NCBI GenBank assembly: GCA_903850425.1
Contig: CAINLR010000106.1
Location: forward strand, 62,001 to 126,000
Direction: 5' to 3'
Length of the DNA: 64,000 nucleotides
Origin: an uncultured Verrucomicrobia subdivision 3 bacterium
GTDB lineage: Bacteria; Verrucomicrobiota; Verrucomicrobiia; Limisphaerales; UBA11358
Shown here: one piece after another, positions 1 to 7,985 of the stretch
Numbering within the stretch: the first letter of the stretch is position 1
Layout of the letters: each line of letters begins with the position of its first letter
Program-made: the position numbers and the translations under genes
The notes under the pieces: generated by a model
Seen by the model: the letters and a program-made list of their open reading frames with translations, nothing else
Databases searched by the model: none
What the model was told of the DNA's origin: nothing

Positions 1-1177
1 CCTTGAGCAGATTGTCGCGCCCCGACGCGGTGGTCATCGCCGTGACGTAGAGGATTCCCACGATGGCCATCGTCGGCATGAACTTGTCCAACCACGGCTG
101 CCTTGTTGCCAGCGCGTGATACACCGTGCCGATGACAAACGCGCTCGATAGAAATCCGACCAGCGCAATCGCCGTCAGCGCGCCGTCAGTAAAATGCGCC
201 GGCATGAATTTCCAGCCGCCGAACACCAAGAACAGCAGCCACGCGGAGGTAACCGCAGCAATGGCGTAAATAATTTTCTGTCCGAGCGGCAAAGTCGGGC
301 CGGCGTCTCGCCTGTCCAGCGAACGCGACAGCTTGAGCGGTTCAGTCTCGTCGGCTTCGCCCAGCCGGGCAGGCAAAACGCCGGCCCGACTTTCTGTTTG
401 TTTCAAATAATCATGAATCAGCGCCGCACCGATCGGCACCAGGACGATCTTGATGATCTCCACCATCAACTTGAAGAAGCTCACCTCGACCATCGTGCCA
501 GCGAGCAATTTCATCCACAGCGGCGTCATCAGCGGCGCGATCATCGTCGTCACGGCCGTGACCGTGACCGAAAGCGCGAGATTGGATTTGGCCATGTAGG
601 CCATGACGTTGGAGGCGAGTCCGCTCGAACAGGAACCGATGAGGATGACGCCGGCGGCGATCTCGGGTGGGAAGCCGAATATTTTTGTCAGTGCCAAGCC
701 GACCAGCGGCATCACCGAAAAATGGCAGAGGATGCCCACGAACACACCGCGCGGCGCTTTGGCCACGCCCGCAAAATCGCGCAGGCTCATCTGCGTGCCC
801 ATGCCAAACATCACCATCTGGATGGCGATGAGCATCACCCATTTGTTCCGCATGTCGAAATCGCCGACGTGCAGAAACTGCGCCGGATAAAGCATCGCCG
901 CCGTCACCACCGCGATGATCCACGCGGTGAACTGGTAGCCGCGAAACCGTTTGGAGAAACGCAGGCTGATGGCCAAGCTGACCGTGCCAAGGACCGCGGC
1001 CGGCGGCCAGATGGCAGGATGGTTCAGCAGCCATGCCGGAGTCATTATTGCCAGCATCAGCAGGATCATACCCAACTCAAATTTTGCCAGCGGATACATT
1101 GGATTCAGTTCAAAGCCACCGAGTGTGCCTCTCAGCCGGGGCTTTTTCGGGCCAGATACTGATATGGCTGCCCGCAT
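1..1177 (-). CDS. Bile acid:sodium symporter family transporter (3' end beyond the window)
   Basis: The minus strand is open from about 1177 to the window edge, so the C-terminus is missing. The translation is a multi-spanning membrane protein with BASS-family features: 'GTQMSLRDF' in the middle, then 'GSCSSGLASNVMAY' and 'TAVTTMIAPLMTP', the two segments that resemble the family's conserved crossing helices. Substrates are normally bile acids or other organic anions with Na+; the substrate here cannot be told. The first ATG is at 1177; an ATG at 1099 (MYPLAKFELG) sits closer to the first membrane helix and is an equally possible start. A hydrophilic stretch of about 35 codons (291-393) interrupts the membrane part and is formed by a DNA palindrome (listed separately). 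Confidence 0.8.
   Translation of the reverse strand, partial: MRAAISVSGPKKPRLRGTLGGFELNPMYPLAKFELGMILLMLAIMTPAWLLNHPAIWPPAAVLGTVSLAISLRFSKRFRGYQFTAWIIAVVTAAMLYPAQFLHVGDFDMRNKWVMLIAIQMVMFGMGTQMSLRDFAGVAKAPRGVFVGILCHFSVMPLVGLALTKIFGFPPEIAAGVILIGSCSSGLASNVMAYMAKSNLALSVTVTAVTTMIAPLMTPLWMKLLAGTMVEVSFFKLMVEIIKIVLVPIGAALIHDYLKQTESRAGVLPARLGEADETEPLKLSRSLDRRDAGPTLPLGQKIIYAIAAVTSAWLLFLVFGGWKFMPAHFTDGALTAIALVGFLSSAFVIGTVYHALATRQPWLDKFMPTMAIVGILYVTAMTTASGRDNLLK
291..393. repeat. Palindromic element inserted inside the symporter gene
   Basis: The outer arms 291-314 and 370-393 are inverted copies, 22 of 24 bases matching, beginning AAAGTCGGGCCGGCG. The roughly 55-base interior does not pair as well. The reading frame of the transporter passes through the element without a stop and gives a charged, Pro/Arg/Glu-rich peptide that does not look like membrane protein sequence. 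It resembles a mobile palindrome tolerated in a loop. Confidence 0.7.
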
Positions 1178-1285
1178 GAAGCAATCGGAAGTTGGCAGGG
1201 ACTCATAGCACCGCTGCGACCGCACCTACCCCGGAGCACGGCTGGGGCGCAGACCTGCCGCGCTCCGCCCCGGGCTTTCTCAGCG

Positions 1286-1322
1286 GTTATTTCTTCGTGT
1301 CCTTCGTTTCCATTCGTGGTTC
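1286..1322. repeat. Single arm of the 'GTGTCC-ATTCGTGG' dispersed repeat
   Basis: A stretch just before the Hsp70 gene (CTTCGTGTCCTTCGTTTCC, then ATTCGTGGTTC) resembles one arm of the inverted repeats at 6231-6374 and 27295-27404. No opposite arm is seen nearby, so it may be a decayed copy or a chance match. It falls in the 5' leader of the downstream gene. Confidence 0.35.
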
Positions 1323-1336
1323 AATCTGCGCCGCAC

Positions 1337-3271
1337 ATGAGCAAAATTGTCGGCATTGATCTCGGCACCACAAATTCCCTCGTGGCCACGGTGGATTCAG
1401 GCATCCCGCTCGTCATCGCGGATGCGAACGGCCAGCGCCTCACGCCGTCCGTCGTGCATTTTGCGGCGGCTAACACCCAAGCGGTGGTGGGGCATGAGGC
1501 GAATCGCATCCGGCTTTTGAAACCGGCCGAAACCGTTTATTCCGTGAAGCGTTTCATGGGCCGGCGCGGCGCGGATATTTCGCAGGAGGAAATGCTCGTG
1601 ACCTATCCCGTCACCGCCGACAACGCGGGCGCGGTCACCATTCCCATTCACGGCCGCAACTATTCGCCCGAAGAAATCTCCGCCGAGGTTTTGAAAAAAC
1701 TGAAACGCGACGCGGAAATTTATTTTGGCGAGGCCGTCACGCGCGCCGTCATCACCGTGCCCGCCTATTTCAACGATGCCCAGCGCAACGCCACCAAGCG
1801 CGCGGGCGAACTCGCCGGCTTCACCGTCGAACGCATCGTCAACGAACCCACGGCCGCCGCGCTCGCCTACGGTTTGGACAAGCTCAAGGAGATGGCGAAA
1901 ATTGCGGTTTACGACCTGGGCGGCGGCACGTTTGATCTTTCCATTTTGGAACTGAACGCCGGCGTTTTCCAGGTGCTATCCACCAACGGCAACACGCGGC
2001 TCGGCGGCGATGATCTGGACAAGCGGCTCGTGGATTTTCTGGTAGCAACCATCGCCGCCCGCAGCGGGCTGGATTTGAGCTCTGATATTGATAATTTCAA
2101 ATCGCCAAACCTGCCCGTGCTTTCCCGTATTCGCGAGGCGGCCGAGTCGGCAAAAATCAAACTCTCGACCGAAGCCGAAGTGGAAATCGCGCTGCCGTTT
2201 CTCACGCCGGATTTTTCTTTCAGCTACAAGCTCACGCGCGCGGAACTAGAACATCTGACGCGCGACATCATCGGCCGCACGCGGGCGCATTGCCTGCGCG
2301 CCCTGGCAGACGCGAAGCTGGAAGCCAAGGATTTGGATCAGATCATTCTGGTTGGCGGTCAGACGCGAATGCCGTTGGTGCGAAAATTTGTCGGCGAACT
2401 GTTTGGCTGCGCCGAATTCGAGGAAACCCGCGGCAGCCTGCGCCTCGGCACGGATTTTCACAAGGCGGGCGGACCGCAGTTGAACACCTCGCAAAATCCC
2501 GACGAAGCCGTGGCGCTCGGCGCGGCGATTCAGGCGGAGATTCTTTCGGGCGGTTTCAAAAATGTTTTGCTGTTGGATGTCACGCCGTTGTCGCTTGGCT
2601 TGGAGACGTTCGGCGGGCTGATGAATGTTCTGATTCCGCGCAATTCCACCATTCCACTCAAGGCGGGCGAGCTGTTCACGACGGCGATGGATTTCCAGCG
2701 CGACATGCTCATCCACGTCTTGCAGGGCGAGCGTGAGCGGGCGAAAGACAATTGGAGCCTCGGCAAATTCACCCTGGAATTTGAGCCGGCCCCGCGCGGC
2801 GTCCCCCGCGTGGGCGTGCAATTTGAGATTGATGCGAACGGTATTCTGCATGTCCTCGCGCGCGACACCAAAACCGGACGTGAAAAAGTCGTGGCGATGA
2901 AATCCGCCGTGGACGTGGACGACGCGGCGGTGCAACAAATGGTCGAGGAATCCGTCGAGCACGCGTTCGACGACCTGGCGGCTCGCCGCTGGATCGAGGC
3001 GAAGCTGAAGGCGAATGAAACGCTGACCGCGACGCGCAAGGCGCTGGCCGATGTTGGCGGCGAAATTGAGGCTGACTACCGTCAGAAAATTGAAGCGGCC
3101 GCGCGCGCGGTGGAATCGGCGCTCGCAACAGAAAGCGCCGGCGGATTGGGCGATTTGAAAAATCTACAGGCAACTGTCGGCGCGCTGGATGAAGCCACCA
3201 AGCCGCTGGCGGACTTTCTCATGGACCAGGCGATGGAGGCGCTGCTGCGGAAACGCGGCCTGCTTCAGTGA
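1337..3271 (+). CDS. Hsp70-family chaperone, HscA-like
   Basis: A 644-residue Hsp70. The nucleotide-binding domain carries 'IDLGTTNS' (residues 6-13), 'VYDLGGGTFD' near 190 and 'ILVGGQTRMP' near 337. The substrate-binding domain follows from about 395 ('LLLDVTPLSLGLETFGG', 'HVLQGERE'), then a helical lid. The wording of the beta domain ('QGERE...SLGKF') is closer to HscA, the iron-sulfur cluster assembly chaperone, than to DnaK, and there is no acidic EEVD-like tail. No isc genes are nearby, so the specific role is uncertain. An in-frame GTG at 1316 exists, but ATG 1337 starts directly at the conserved 'MSKIVGIDLG' and is preferred. Confidence 0.88.
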   Translation: MSKIVGIDLGTTNSLVATVDSGIPLVIADANGQRLTPSVVHFAAANTQAVVGHEANRIRLLKPAETVYSVKRFMGRRGADISQEEMLVTYPVTADNAGAVTIPIHGRNYSPEEISAEVLKKLKRDAEIYFGEAVTRAVITVPAYFNDAQRNATKRAGELAGFTVERIVNEPTAAALAYGLDKLKEMAKIAVYDLGGGTFDLSILELNAGVFQVLSTNGNTRLGGDDLDKRLVDFLVATIAARSGLDLSSDIDNFKSPNLPVLSRIREAAESAKIKLSTEAEVEIALPFLTPDFSFSYKLTRAELEHLTRDIIGRTRAHCLRALADAKLEAKDLDQIILVGGQTRMPLVRKFVGELFGCAEFEETRGSLRLGTDFHKAGGPQLNTSQNPDEAVALGAAIQAEILSGGFKNVLLLDVTPLSLGLETFGGLMNVLIPRNSTIPLKAGELFTTAMDFQRDMLIHVLQGERERAKDNWSLGKFTLEFEPAPRGVPRVGVQFEIDANGILHVLARDTKTGREKVVAMKSAVDVDDAAVQQMVEESVEHAFDDLAARRWIEAKLKANETLTATRKALADVGGEIEADYRQKIEAAARAVESALATESAGGLGDLKNLQATVGALDEATKPLADFLMDQAMEALLRKRGLLQ

Positions 3272-3399
3272 GGCGGCATTGGGAGCCGGTTGAAAAAACA
3301 AATAAGTGCGCCCACGGTCAGCACCATCAGCGTCCCAAAAAGGATGGTGAAGAACTGGACCTGTTTCTGATGCGGCGAAGGTTTGCGTTTTTGTCCCAC
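3265..3399 (-). CDS. Small single-span membrane protein (44 aa), unknown function
   Basis: A short minus-strand frame starts at GTG 3399, with a stop codon five codons upstream, and ends inside the last codons of the chaperone gene (7-nt tail-to-tail overlap). It encodes a basic, Gln-rich N-terminus (GQKRKPSPHQKQ), one hydrophobic helix (FFTILFGTLMVLTVGALICFF) and a short polar tail. The charge-then-helix pattern is what one expects of a real inner-membrane microprotein. No clear ribosome binding site is visible, so the call is tentative. Confidence 0.4.
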   Translation of the reverse strand: MGQKRKPSPHQKQVQFFTILFGTLMVLTVGALICFFNRLPMPPH

Positions 3400-3443
3400 G
3401 CCGACAAATTATTGCCTGTCCGCCCAATCGGCAACTGATTTTT

Positions 3444-4166
3444 TTAACGCGTCAGCCAGGTCAGCAGCGGCGCGACGGCCAACGCGGGCAGATAATTGGC
3501 CAGTTCCACGCGGCGCACTTCAAAAATGACCAGCGCCATGGCGCCAACGATGAGGCCGGCGGCGGCGTTGACGGACTCGGTCAGCGCGTGCGCCGCCAGC
3601 CACGGCAGCACACCGACGTGAACCGCCAGCGTCAGCCCCGTCAGAAAGAGATAAACCGAAAAGGCAGCCAGCGCGGCCGGCCACCGGAAAATTTGCGTGA
3701 AACTCACCGTCGCCAGCGCATCCATGACCGCCTTCAGCGCGAGCAGTTGATAGTAGTCAGACAATCCGTCCGTCACCGCGCCGATCAGCCCGAGCGGCGC
3801 GGCGCAGAATAAAATGCTGCCGGTTACAAACCCGTCGGCCGGCTGGCCGGGTGGATTTTTTTGCGCGGCGGCCAGCCGGTTGGCCGCGTGGCGGCCCAGC
3901 CGGTTGGAAAACTTTTGCAGGGCGAGCATTTTCCCCAGCCAGTTGCCCAGCACCACGGCCAGGCTGGCGATTAAAATCTGTTTCACGCCGGGCAGAAAAC
4001 CCCCGTTCAGGTTTTCCCAGACGAGCCGCAGTCCGAACAAGACCGTGAAAGCCCCGAGGCCGGAGCGGAAAAATACCTGCACGCGCAGCGACAGGGGTTT
4101 TCGCCAAGCCAGCCCAAACAAGGCCCCGAGCAGAATGCCAGTGGCGTTAATGAATGCGCCGATCAC
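3444..4166 (-). CDS. DUF554 family membrane protein
   Basis: A 240-residue polytopic protein beginning 'MIGAFINATGILLGALFG', the usual start of the DUF554 family. Later segments 'GLRLVWENLNGG' and 'LILFCAAPLGLIGAVTDGL'-like wording (FVTGSILFCAAPLG) also fit. Members are putative inner-membrane transporters with about seven helices and no agreed substrate. The family's glycine-rich helices are intact and length is normal. It is transcribed divergently from the MFS gene; the two starts are 150 bases apart, so a shared regulatory region is likely there. Confidence 0.85.
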   Translation of the reverse strand: MIGAFINATGILLGALFGLAWRKPLSLRVQVFFRSGLGAFTVLFGLRLVWENLNGGFLPGVKQILIASLAVVLGNWLGKMLALQKFSNRLGRHAANRLAAAQKNPPGQPADGFVTGSILFCAAPLGLIGAVTDGLSDYYQLLALKAVMDALATVSFTQIFRWPAALAAFSVYLFLTGLTLAVHVGVLPWLAAHALTESVNAAAGLIVGAMALVIFEVRRVELANYLPALAVAPLLTWLTR

Positions 4167-4315
4167 GCGCCGATTGTGTCGCGGTTCGGCCGCAAAGGAA
4201 ACGAAGAAAAGTTTTCCCTTTGCCGGGCCGGCACTTTAGATTTCCGCGTGCCCAATCAAGGTTTGCGATTTCCCTGGCGGTAATTTTTTCAGCCAGCGCG
4301 TTGGAAGCACAATTT

Positions 4316-6205
4316 ATGTCCGAAACAAAACTCCGCAGCGCGTGGTGCTGGGTGCCGAGCCTGTATTTTTCGCAGGGCATTCCCTACGTCATCGTGATGA
4401 CGATGTCGGTGGTGATGTATAAACGCCTCGGCCTCTCGAACACCGACATCGCGCTCTACACGAGCTGGCTGTATCTGCCGTGGGTCATCAAGCCGCTATG
4501 GAGCCCGTTCGTGGACATCACGCGCACGAAGCGGTTTTGGGTGGTGCTGATGCAATTCCTCGTCTCCTTCGGACTGGCGCTCGTGGCGTTTTCCATCCAG
4601 GGCAGCGCGTTTTTCAAATGGTCGCTGTTCCTGTTTTGGATCATGGCCTTCGCCTCCGCCACGCACGACATCGCGGCGGATGGCTTCTACATGTTGAGCA
4701 TGTCCAAGCACGAACAGGCGTGGTGGGTTGGGCTGAGGAGCACCTTTTACCGCACGGCGATGATCGTCGGCAGCGGCCTGCTCGTGGTGCTGGCGGGTGT
4801 TCTGGAAAGCAAGAACGGCCTGCCGCCGGTGGCAATTTCCGTGTCGGCAAAAACGGACGCCGCTCTCGTTTCCGACTGGGATCCGGCGGCAGTGAAAATT
4901 TCGGAACAGCCCGGCGAACTCCGCGTGCTCACGCAACCCAGTTCCCTCGACATCGCGGTGGCCGAACGCAGCGCGCCGGAAGCGAAGATGGTCATCGAAC
5001 AGGCCAAGTCGTGGAACGTGCAACACGGCTTTGTGGCCGACGAGCAACCGGCGGCGAAACCGGCGGACGACAAAAACCATTCCTGGTGGGCAAAAATGAT
5101 TTCGGTGCCGCTGCGGAATTTTCTCACCGCCCATTTTCCCAAGCCGGAGAAAACCAAGGCCGCGGCCGCGACGGCCGGAAATTTTGGCGTGATTTATTTC
5201 GCGCTGTCGCAGCCGCCGGCGGCGGGCAAGGAAGTTGCGGTCAATTTTGCCCGCCAGCCGCACGGCATTGAATACGTCGGCTTTGGCAAGGGTGACAAGG
5301 GGTTCCGGTTGATGGAAGGCGAACATTTTGTCTTCAACGCCACGAACTGGAACCAGCCGGCGATGGCCGTCATCCAGCTCGACCCAAAATTAAAAAAGGA
5401 CGCGGCGGTCGTTTTTCTGACAAGTTCGGGCAACATTCCGCTCGCGTGGAGCATCACGCTGTTCGTTGTGGCTGGCCTATTTCTCGCGTTCAGTTGCTGG
5501 CACAGCGTCATACTGCCGCGTCCGCCCGGCGACGGCCCGGTGGTGACGCACAAAAGCCTGACGGGAGAATTTTTCGCCACGCTGGGCTCGTTTTTTCAGA
5601 AGCCGGGAATCTTTTTTGCCCTGGCTTTTATCCTCTTTTACCGCTTCGACGAGGCGCAGTTGTCCAAAGTCATTTCGCCCTTCCTGCTCGACAGCCGCGC
5701 CGCCGGCGGCCTCGGCCTCGCCACGAGCCAGGTGGGGTTGGTTTATGGCACGTTTGGGATTTTAGCGCTGACGTGCGGCGGCCTGCTCGGGGGTTTTTCA
5801 GCGGCAAAATATGGTTTGAAAAAGATGCTGCCCATCATGATCGGCTCGATGTATCTGCCCAAGCTGGCGTTTATCTTTCTTGCCTTCACGCAGCCGGAAA
5901 ACTTCCTCGTCACCGGCGGCGCGGTGGCGGTGGAGCAATTCGGCTACGGCTTTGGCTTCACCGCCTTCATGCTTTACATGCTTTATTTTGCGGACGGCCC
6001 GCACAAGACGGCGCACTACGCCATCTGCACCGGCTTCATGGCGCTGGGCATGATGCTGCCCGGCATGTGGAGCGGTTGGGTGGCGGACCTCGTGGGCTAC
6101 AAACACTTTTTCGTATGGGTTATTTGTTCGGCGCTGCCCGGCCTGGTGCTCGCGCTGCAACTGAAGATTGATCCGCAGTTCGGCAAGAAATCCAACGCCC
6201 ATTGA
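4316..6205 (+). CDS. MFS transporter, AmpG-like, with large extracytoplasmic insert
   Basis: A 629-residue major facilitator. The N-terminal half has 'SLYFSQGIPYVIVMTMSVVMYKR' spread over the first helix region and 'LPWVIKPLWSPFVD', a signature seen in AmpG-type carriers, which move muropeptides or other sugars. Residues ~163-375 form a hydrophilic insert between membrane helices, after which helices resume at 'IPLAWSITLFVVAGLF'. Typical AmpG-like proteins are 400-500 residues, so the insert is an addition. ATG 4316 follows a GGAAG ribosome site and matches the conserved N-terminus; the longer frame from 4154 is not credible. A carbohydrate or peptidoglycan fragment substrate is inferred. Confidence 0.8.
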   Translation: MSETKLRSAWCWVPSLYFSQGIPYVIVMTMSVVMYKRLGLSNTDIALYTSWLYLPWVIKPLWSPFVDITRTKRFWVVLMQFLVSFGLALVAFSIQGSAFFKWSLFLFWIMAFASATHDIAADGFYMLSMSKHEQAWWVGLRSTFYRTAMIVGSGLLVVLAGVLESKNGLPPVAISVSAKTDAALVSDWDPAAVKISEQPGELRVLTQPSSLDIAVAERSAPEAKMVIEQAKSWNVQHGFVADEQPAAKPADDKNHSWWAKMISVPLRNFLTAHFPKPEKTKAAAATAGNFGVIYFALSQPPAAGKEVAVNFARQPHGIEYVGFGKGDKGFRLMEGEHFVFNATNWNQPAMAVIQLDPKLKKDAAVVFLTSSGNIPLAWSITLFVVAGLFLAFSCWHSVILPRPPGDGPVVTHKSLTGEFFATLGSFFQKPGIFFALAFILFYRFDEAQLSKVISPFLLDSRAAGGLGLATSQVGLVYGTFGILALTCGGLLGGFSAAKYGLKKMLPIMIGSMYLPKLAFIFLAFTQPENFLVTGGAVAVEQFGYGFGFTAFMLYMLYFADGPHKTAHYAICTGFMALGMMLPGMWSGWVADLVGYKHFFVWVICSALPGLVLALQLKIDPQFGKKSNAH

Positions 6206-6230
6206 GACCTTGGCCGGCACGCGGTAAAGC

Positions 6231-6374
6231 AACCACGGATGGACACAAATGGACACGGATTCGGAAAAACGCGGAGGCGCAGAGAACGCGGAGCGGCGCA
6301 AAGATTTTTCCTCTGTGCTTCTCTGCGCCCTCTGCGTTTTTGCGTTTATTTTTTATTCGTGTCCATCCGTGTTT
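6231..6374. repeat. Dispersed inverted repeat between MFS and sulfatase-like genes
   Basis: The outer arms read AACCACGGATGGACACAAA at the left and, reversed, CGTGTCCATCCGTGTT at the right. Nested inside are a second pair of arms, ACGCGGAGGCGCAGAG and CTCTGCGCCCTCTGCG. The whole unit folds as one long hairpin. Related units sit at 13136-13220 and 27295-27404. It fills most of the 6206-6474 gap, in which no gene is seen. Confidence 0.75.
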
Positions 6375-6474
6375 AAGCCGTCTGGCGGTGGCTTCGGGCC
6401 GGCTTAAGTGGTGCATTTTCCTGCAAATATAAATTGCTTTGAACGCGTCCGCTTTTCCAGAATCCAAGTTCACA

Positions 6475-7686
6475 ATGAAATCATACCGTTCAATTTTCCT
6501 GCTGGCCGGGCTGGTGCAAGGTGCCCTCGCTGCGCAGGCAGACCTCGCGTCCATCATCGCCGACGCCCAAGCCCAGACGGTGCCGTCGCGCCGCGCGAGC
6601 ATCATCTTCATCCAATGCCACGGCTTGGGCTTCGGCGACCTGAGTTGCTACGGTCAGACTAATTACCAGACGCCCAACCTCGACCGGCTCGCCGCCGAAG
6701 GCATGCGCTTCACGAGTTACCACGCCGGCAGCACGGACTTTGCCGCCGCGCAGGCGGCGTTGATGACGGGCAAAAGCTCGTCCACCAGCGAGACGCTCGC
6801 GCCAGGGGGAATCACCGTCGCGCAACAGCTTCAGCAGGCCGGCTACGGCACTGGCCTGATTGGCGAATGGCGGCTCGGGGCCACGCCGTGGACGCAAGGC
6901 TTCGATGAATTCGCCGGTTTTATCCAGCCCGAGGAAGGCCGCAATTATTTTGCCGATTACCTCTGGCGTTACGCGCCGGAAAGCATCCTGAATGAGACCA
7001 ACCATCACATGGAAACCTATGTCGGCAAGGAGATGCTTTTTCCCAATGTCGGTGGCAAGAAAGGTCAGTATCTGCCGGACTTCTTTGCCACCATGACGGT
7101 GAATTTCGTCCGCACCCACCAGCCCGACCAGTTCAATAATTACCGCCCGTTTTTTCTGTTCGTGAGCCTGCCCGCGCCGCGCTCCAGCACCTCCCTGGCC
7201 GATGATTTTCCGGTGCCGACCGACGCGCCGTTCACGGGTGAAAATTGGCCGCAAGCCGCGAAAAACCGCGCCGCCCTCATCACCCGGCTCGACAACGGCA
7301 TCGGGCGGCTGTTCGAGGAACTGCAAAAACTGCAACTGACCAACAACGTCGCCATTTTCTTCACCAGCGCCTGCGGCTCGGAAAAATTCCATGACGCCCG
7401 GCTGAATTTCATGCGGGCTGACGACGAAGTTTCCCAAGGCCAGCCGCGCGTGCCGATGATGGTGCGCTGGCCGGGGACAGTGCCCGCCGGACGCGTCAGC
7501 AGCCTGCCGTGGGGAGCGCGAGATTTCGGTCCGACCGCCGTGAAGATCGCGTCGGCGAAACCGCCAGCCAGCTTCACCGGGATTTCCATTTTGCCAATGC
7601 TTCGTGGCGAACCTGATACCAACTCGCCCGTGCTGCGTGCCGACCATCGGCTGGATCTGGATCCTAAAGCCCCCCAAGGCCAATAA
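6475..7686 (+). CDS. Catalytically degenerate sulfatase-fold protein, exported
   Basis: A 403-residue protein with a signal peptide (MKSYRSIFLLAGLVQGALA) and the recognisable layout of a formylglycine sulfatase. However, each catalytic block is altered. The N-terminal metal pair normally reading D-D-x-G is C48-H49 in 'FIQCHGLGFGDLSCYG'. The C/S-x-P-x-R site that carries formylglycine is F89-A-A-A-Q93 in 'FAAAQAALMTGK'. The later D-N metal pair is A299-C300 in 'IFFTSACGSE'. The surrounding fold residues are kept and the frame is intact, so this appears to be a maintained non-enzyme rather than debris. A binding or scaffold role is inference. ATG 6475 is chosen because the signal peptide begins there. 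Confidence 0.82.
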   Translation: MKSYRSIFLLAGLVQGALAAQADLASIIADAQAQTVPSRRASIIFIQCHGLGFGDLSCYGQTNYQTPNLDRLAAEGMRFTSYHAGSTDFAAAQAALMTGKSSSTSETLAPGGITVAQQLQQAGYGTGLIGEWRLGATPWTQGFDEFAGFIQPEEGRNYFADYLWRYAPESILNETNHHMETYVGKEMLFPNVGGKKGQYLPDFFATMTVNFVRTHQPDQFNNYRPFFLFVSLPAPRSSTSLADDFPVPTDAPFTGENWPQAAKNRAALITRLDNGIGRLFEELQKLQLTNNVAIFFTSACGSEKFHDARLNFMRADDEVSQGQPRVPMMVRWPGTVPAGRVSSLPWGARDFGPTAVKIASAKPPASFTGISILPMLRGEPDTNSPVLRADHRLDLDPKAPQGQ

Positions 7687-7690
7687 GCGG

Positions 7691-7867
7691 TTAGTGCACC
7701 GGCGCACTGCTCGGCAGCGGCGCGCTGAAATCGCGCTGCGCCTCCACTCGCTTGACCGCGAAGGTCATCCAAACAATCGCCAGCACAATGGCGAGCACGG
7801 CGGCAGCCGCAGCAAACCACGGCCATTTGTAATTCGGTCGGGGGAGATTGTCGCCGGGTTCATTCAT
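7691..7867 (-). CDS. Small single-span membrane protein (58 aa)
   Basis: Starts at ATG 7867 (MNEPGDNLPRPNYKWPW) and has one long hydrophobic helix (FAAAAAVLAIVLAIVWMTF) followed by a short charged tail ending in a Pro/Ser-rich segment. The frame converges tail to tail with the sulfatase-like gene, four bases apart. Proteins of this shape are common unannotated inner-membrane microproteins. I do not recognise a family and assign no function. Confidence 0.55.
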   Translation of the reverse strand: MNEPGDNLPRPNYKWPWFAAAAAVLAIVLAIVWMTFAVKRVEAQRDFSAPLPSSAPVH

Positions 7868-7985
7868 CGCGTGATGCTCGCACAAATTAGCCGCCTCAGA
7901 AATGGGTTAGACCGAAAAGGTCTAAGGCTGCCGAGCTGCGGTGGTGATGCGGCCCGTTCATGGCTTTGAAGTAATTCGTCCCGCG

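Noticed and set aside
411-1034. A 207-codon minus-strand frame in the first kilobase
   Set aside because: It is in a different frame from the transporter, whose translation has recognisable membrane helices and family motifs.
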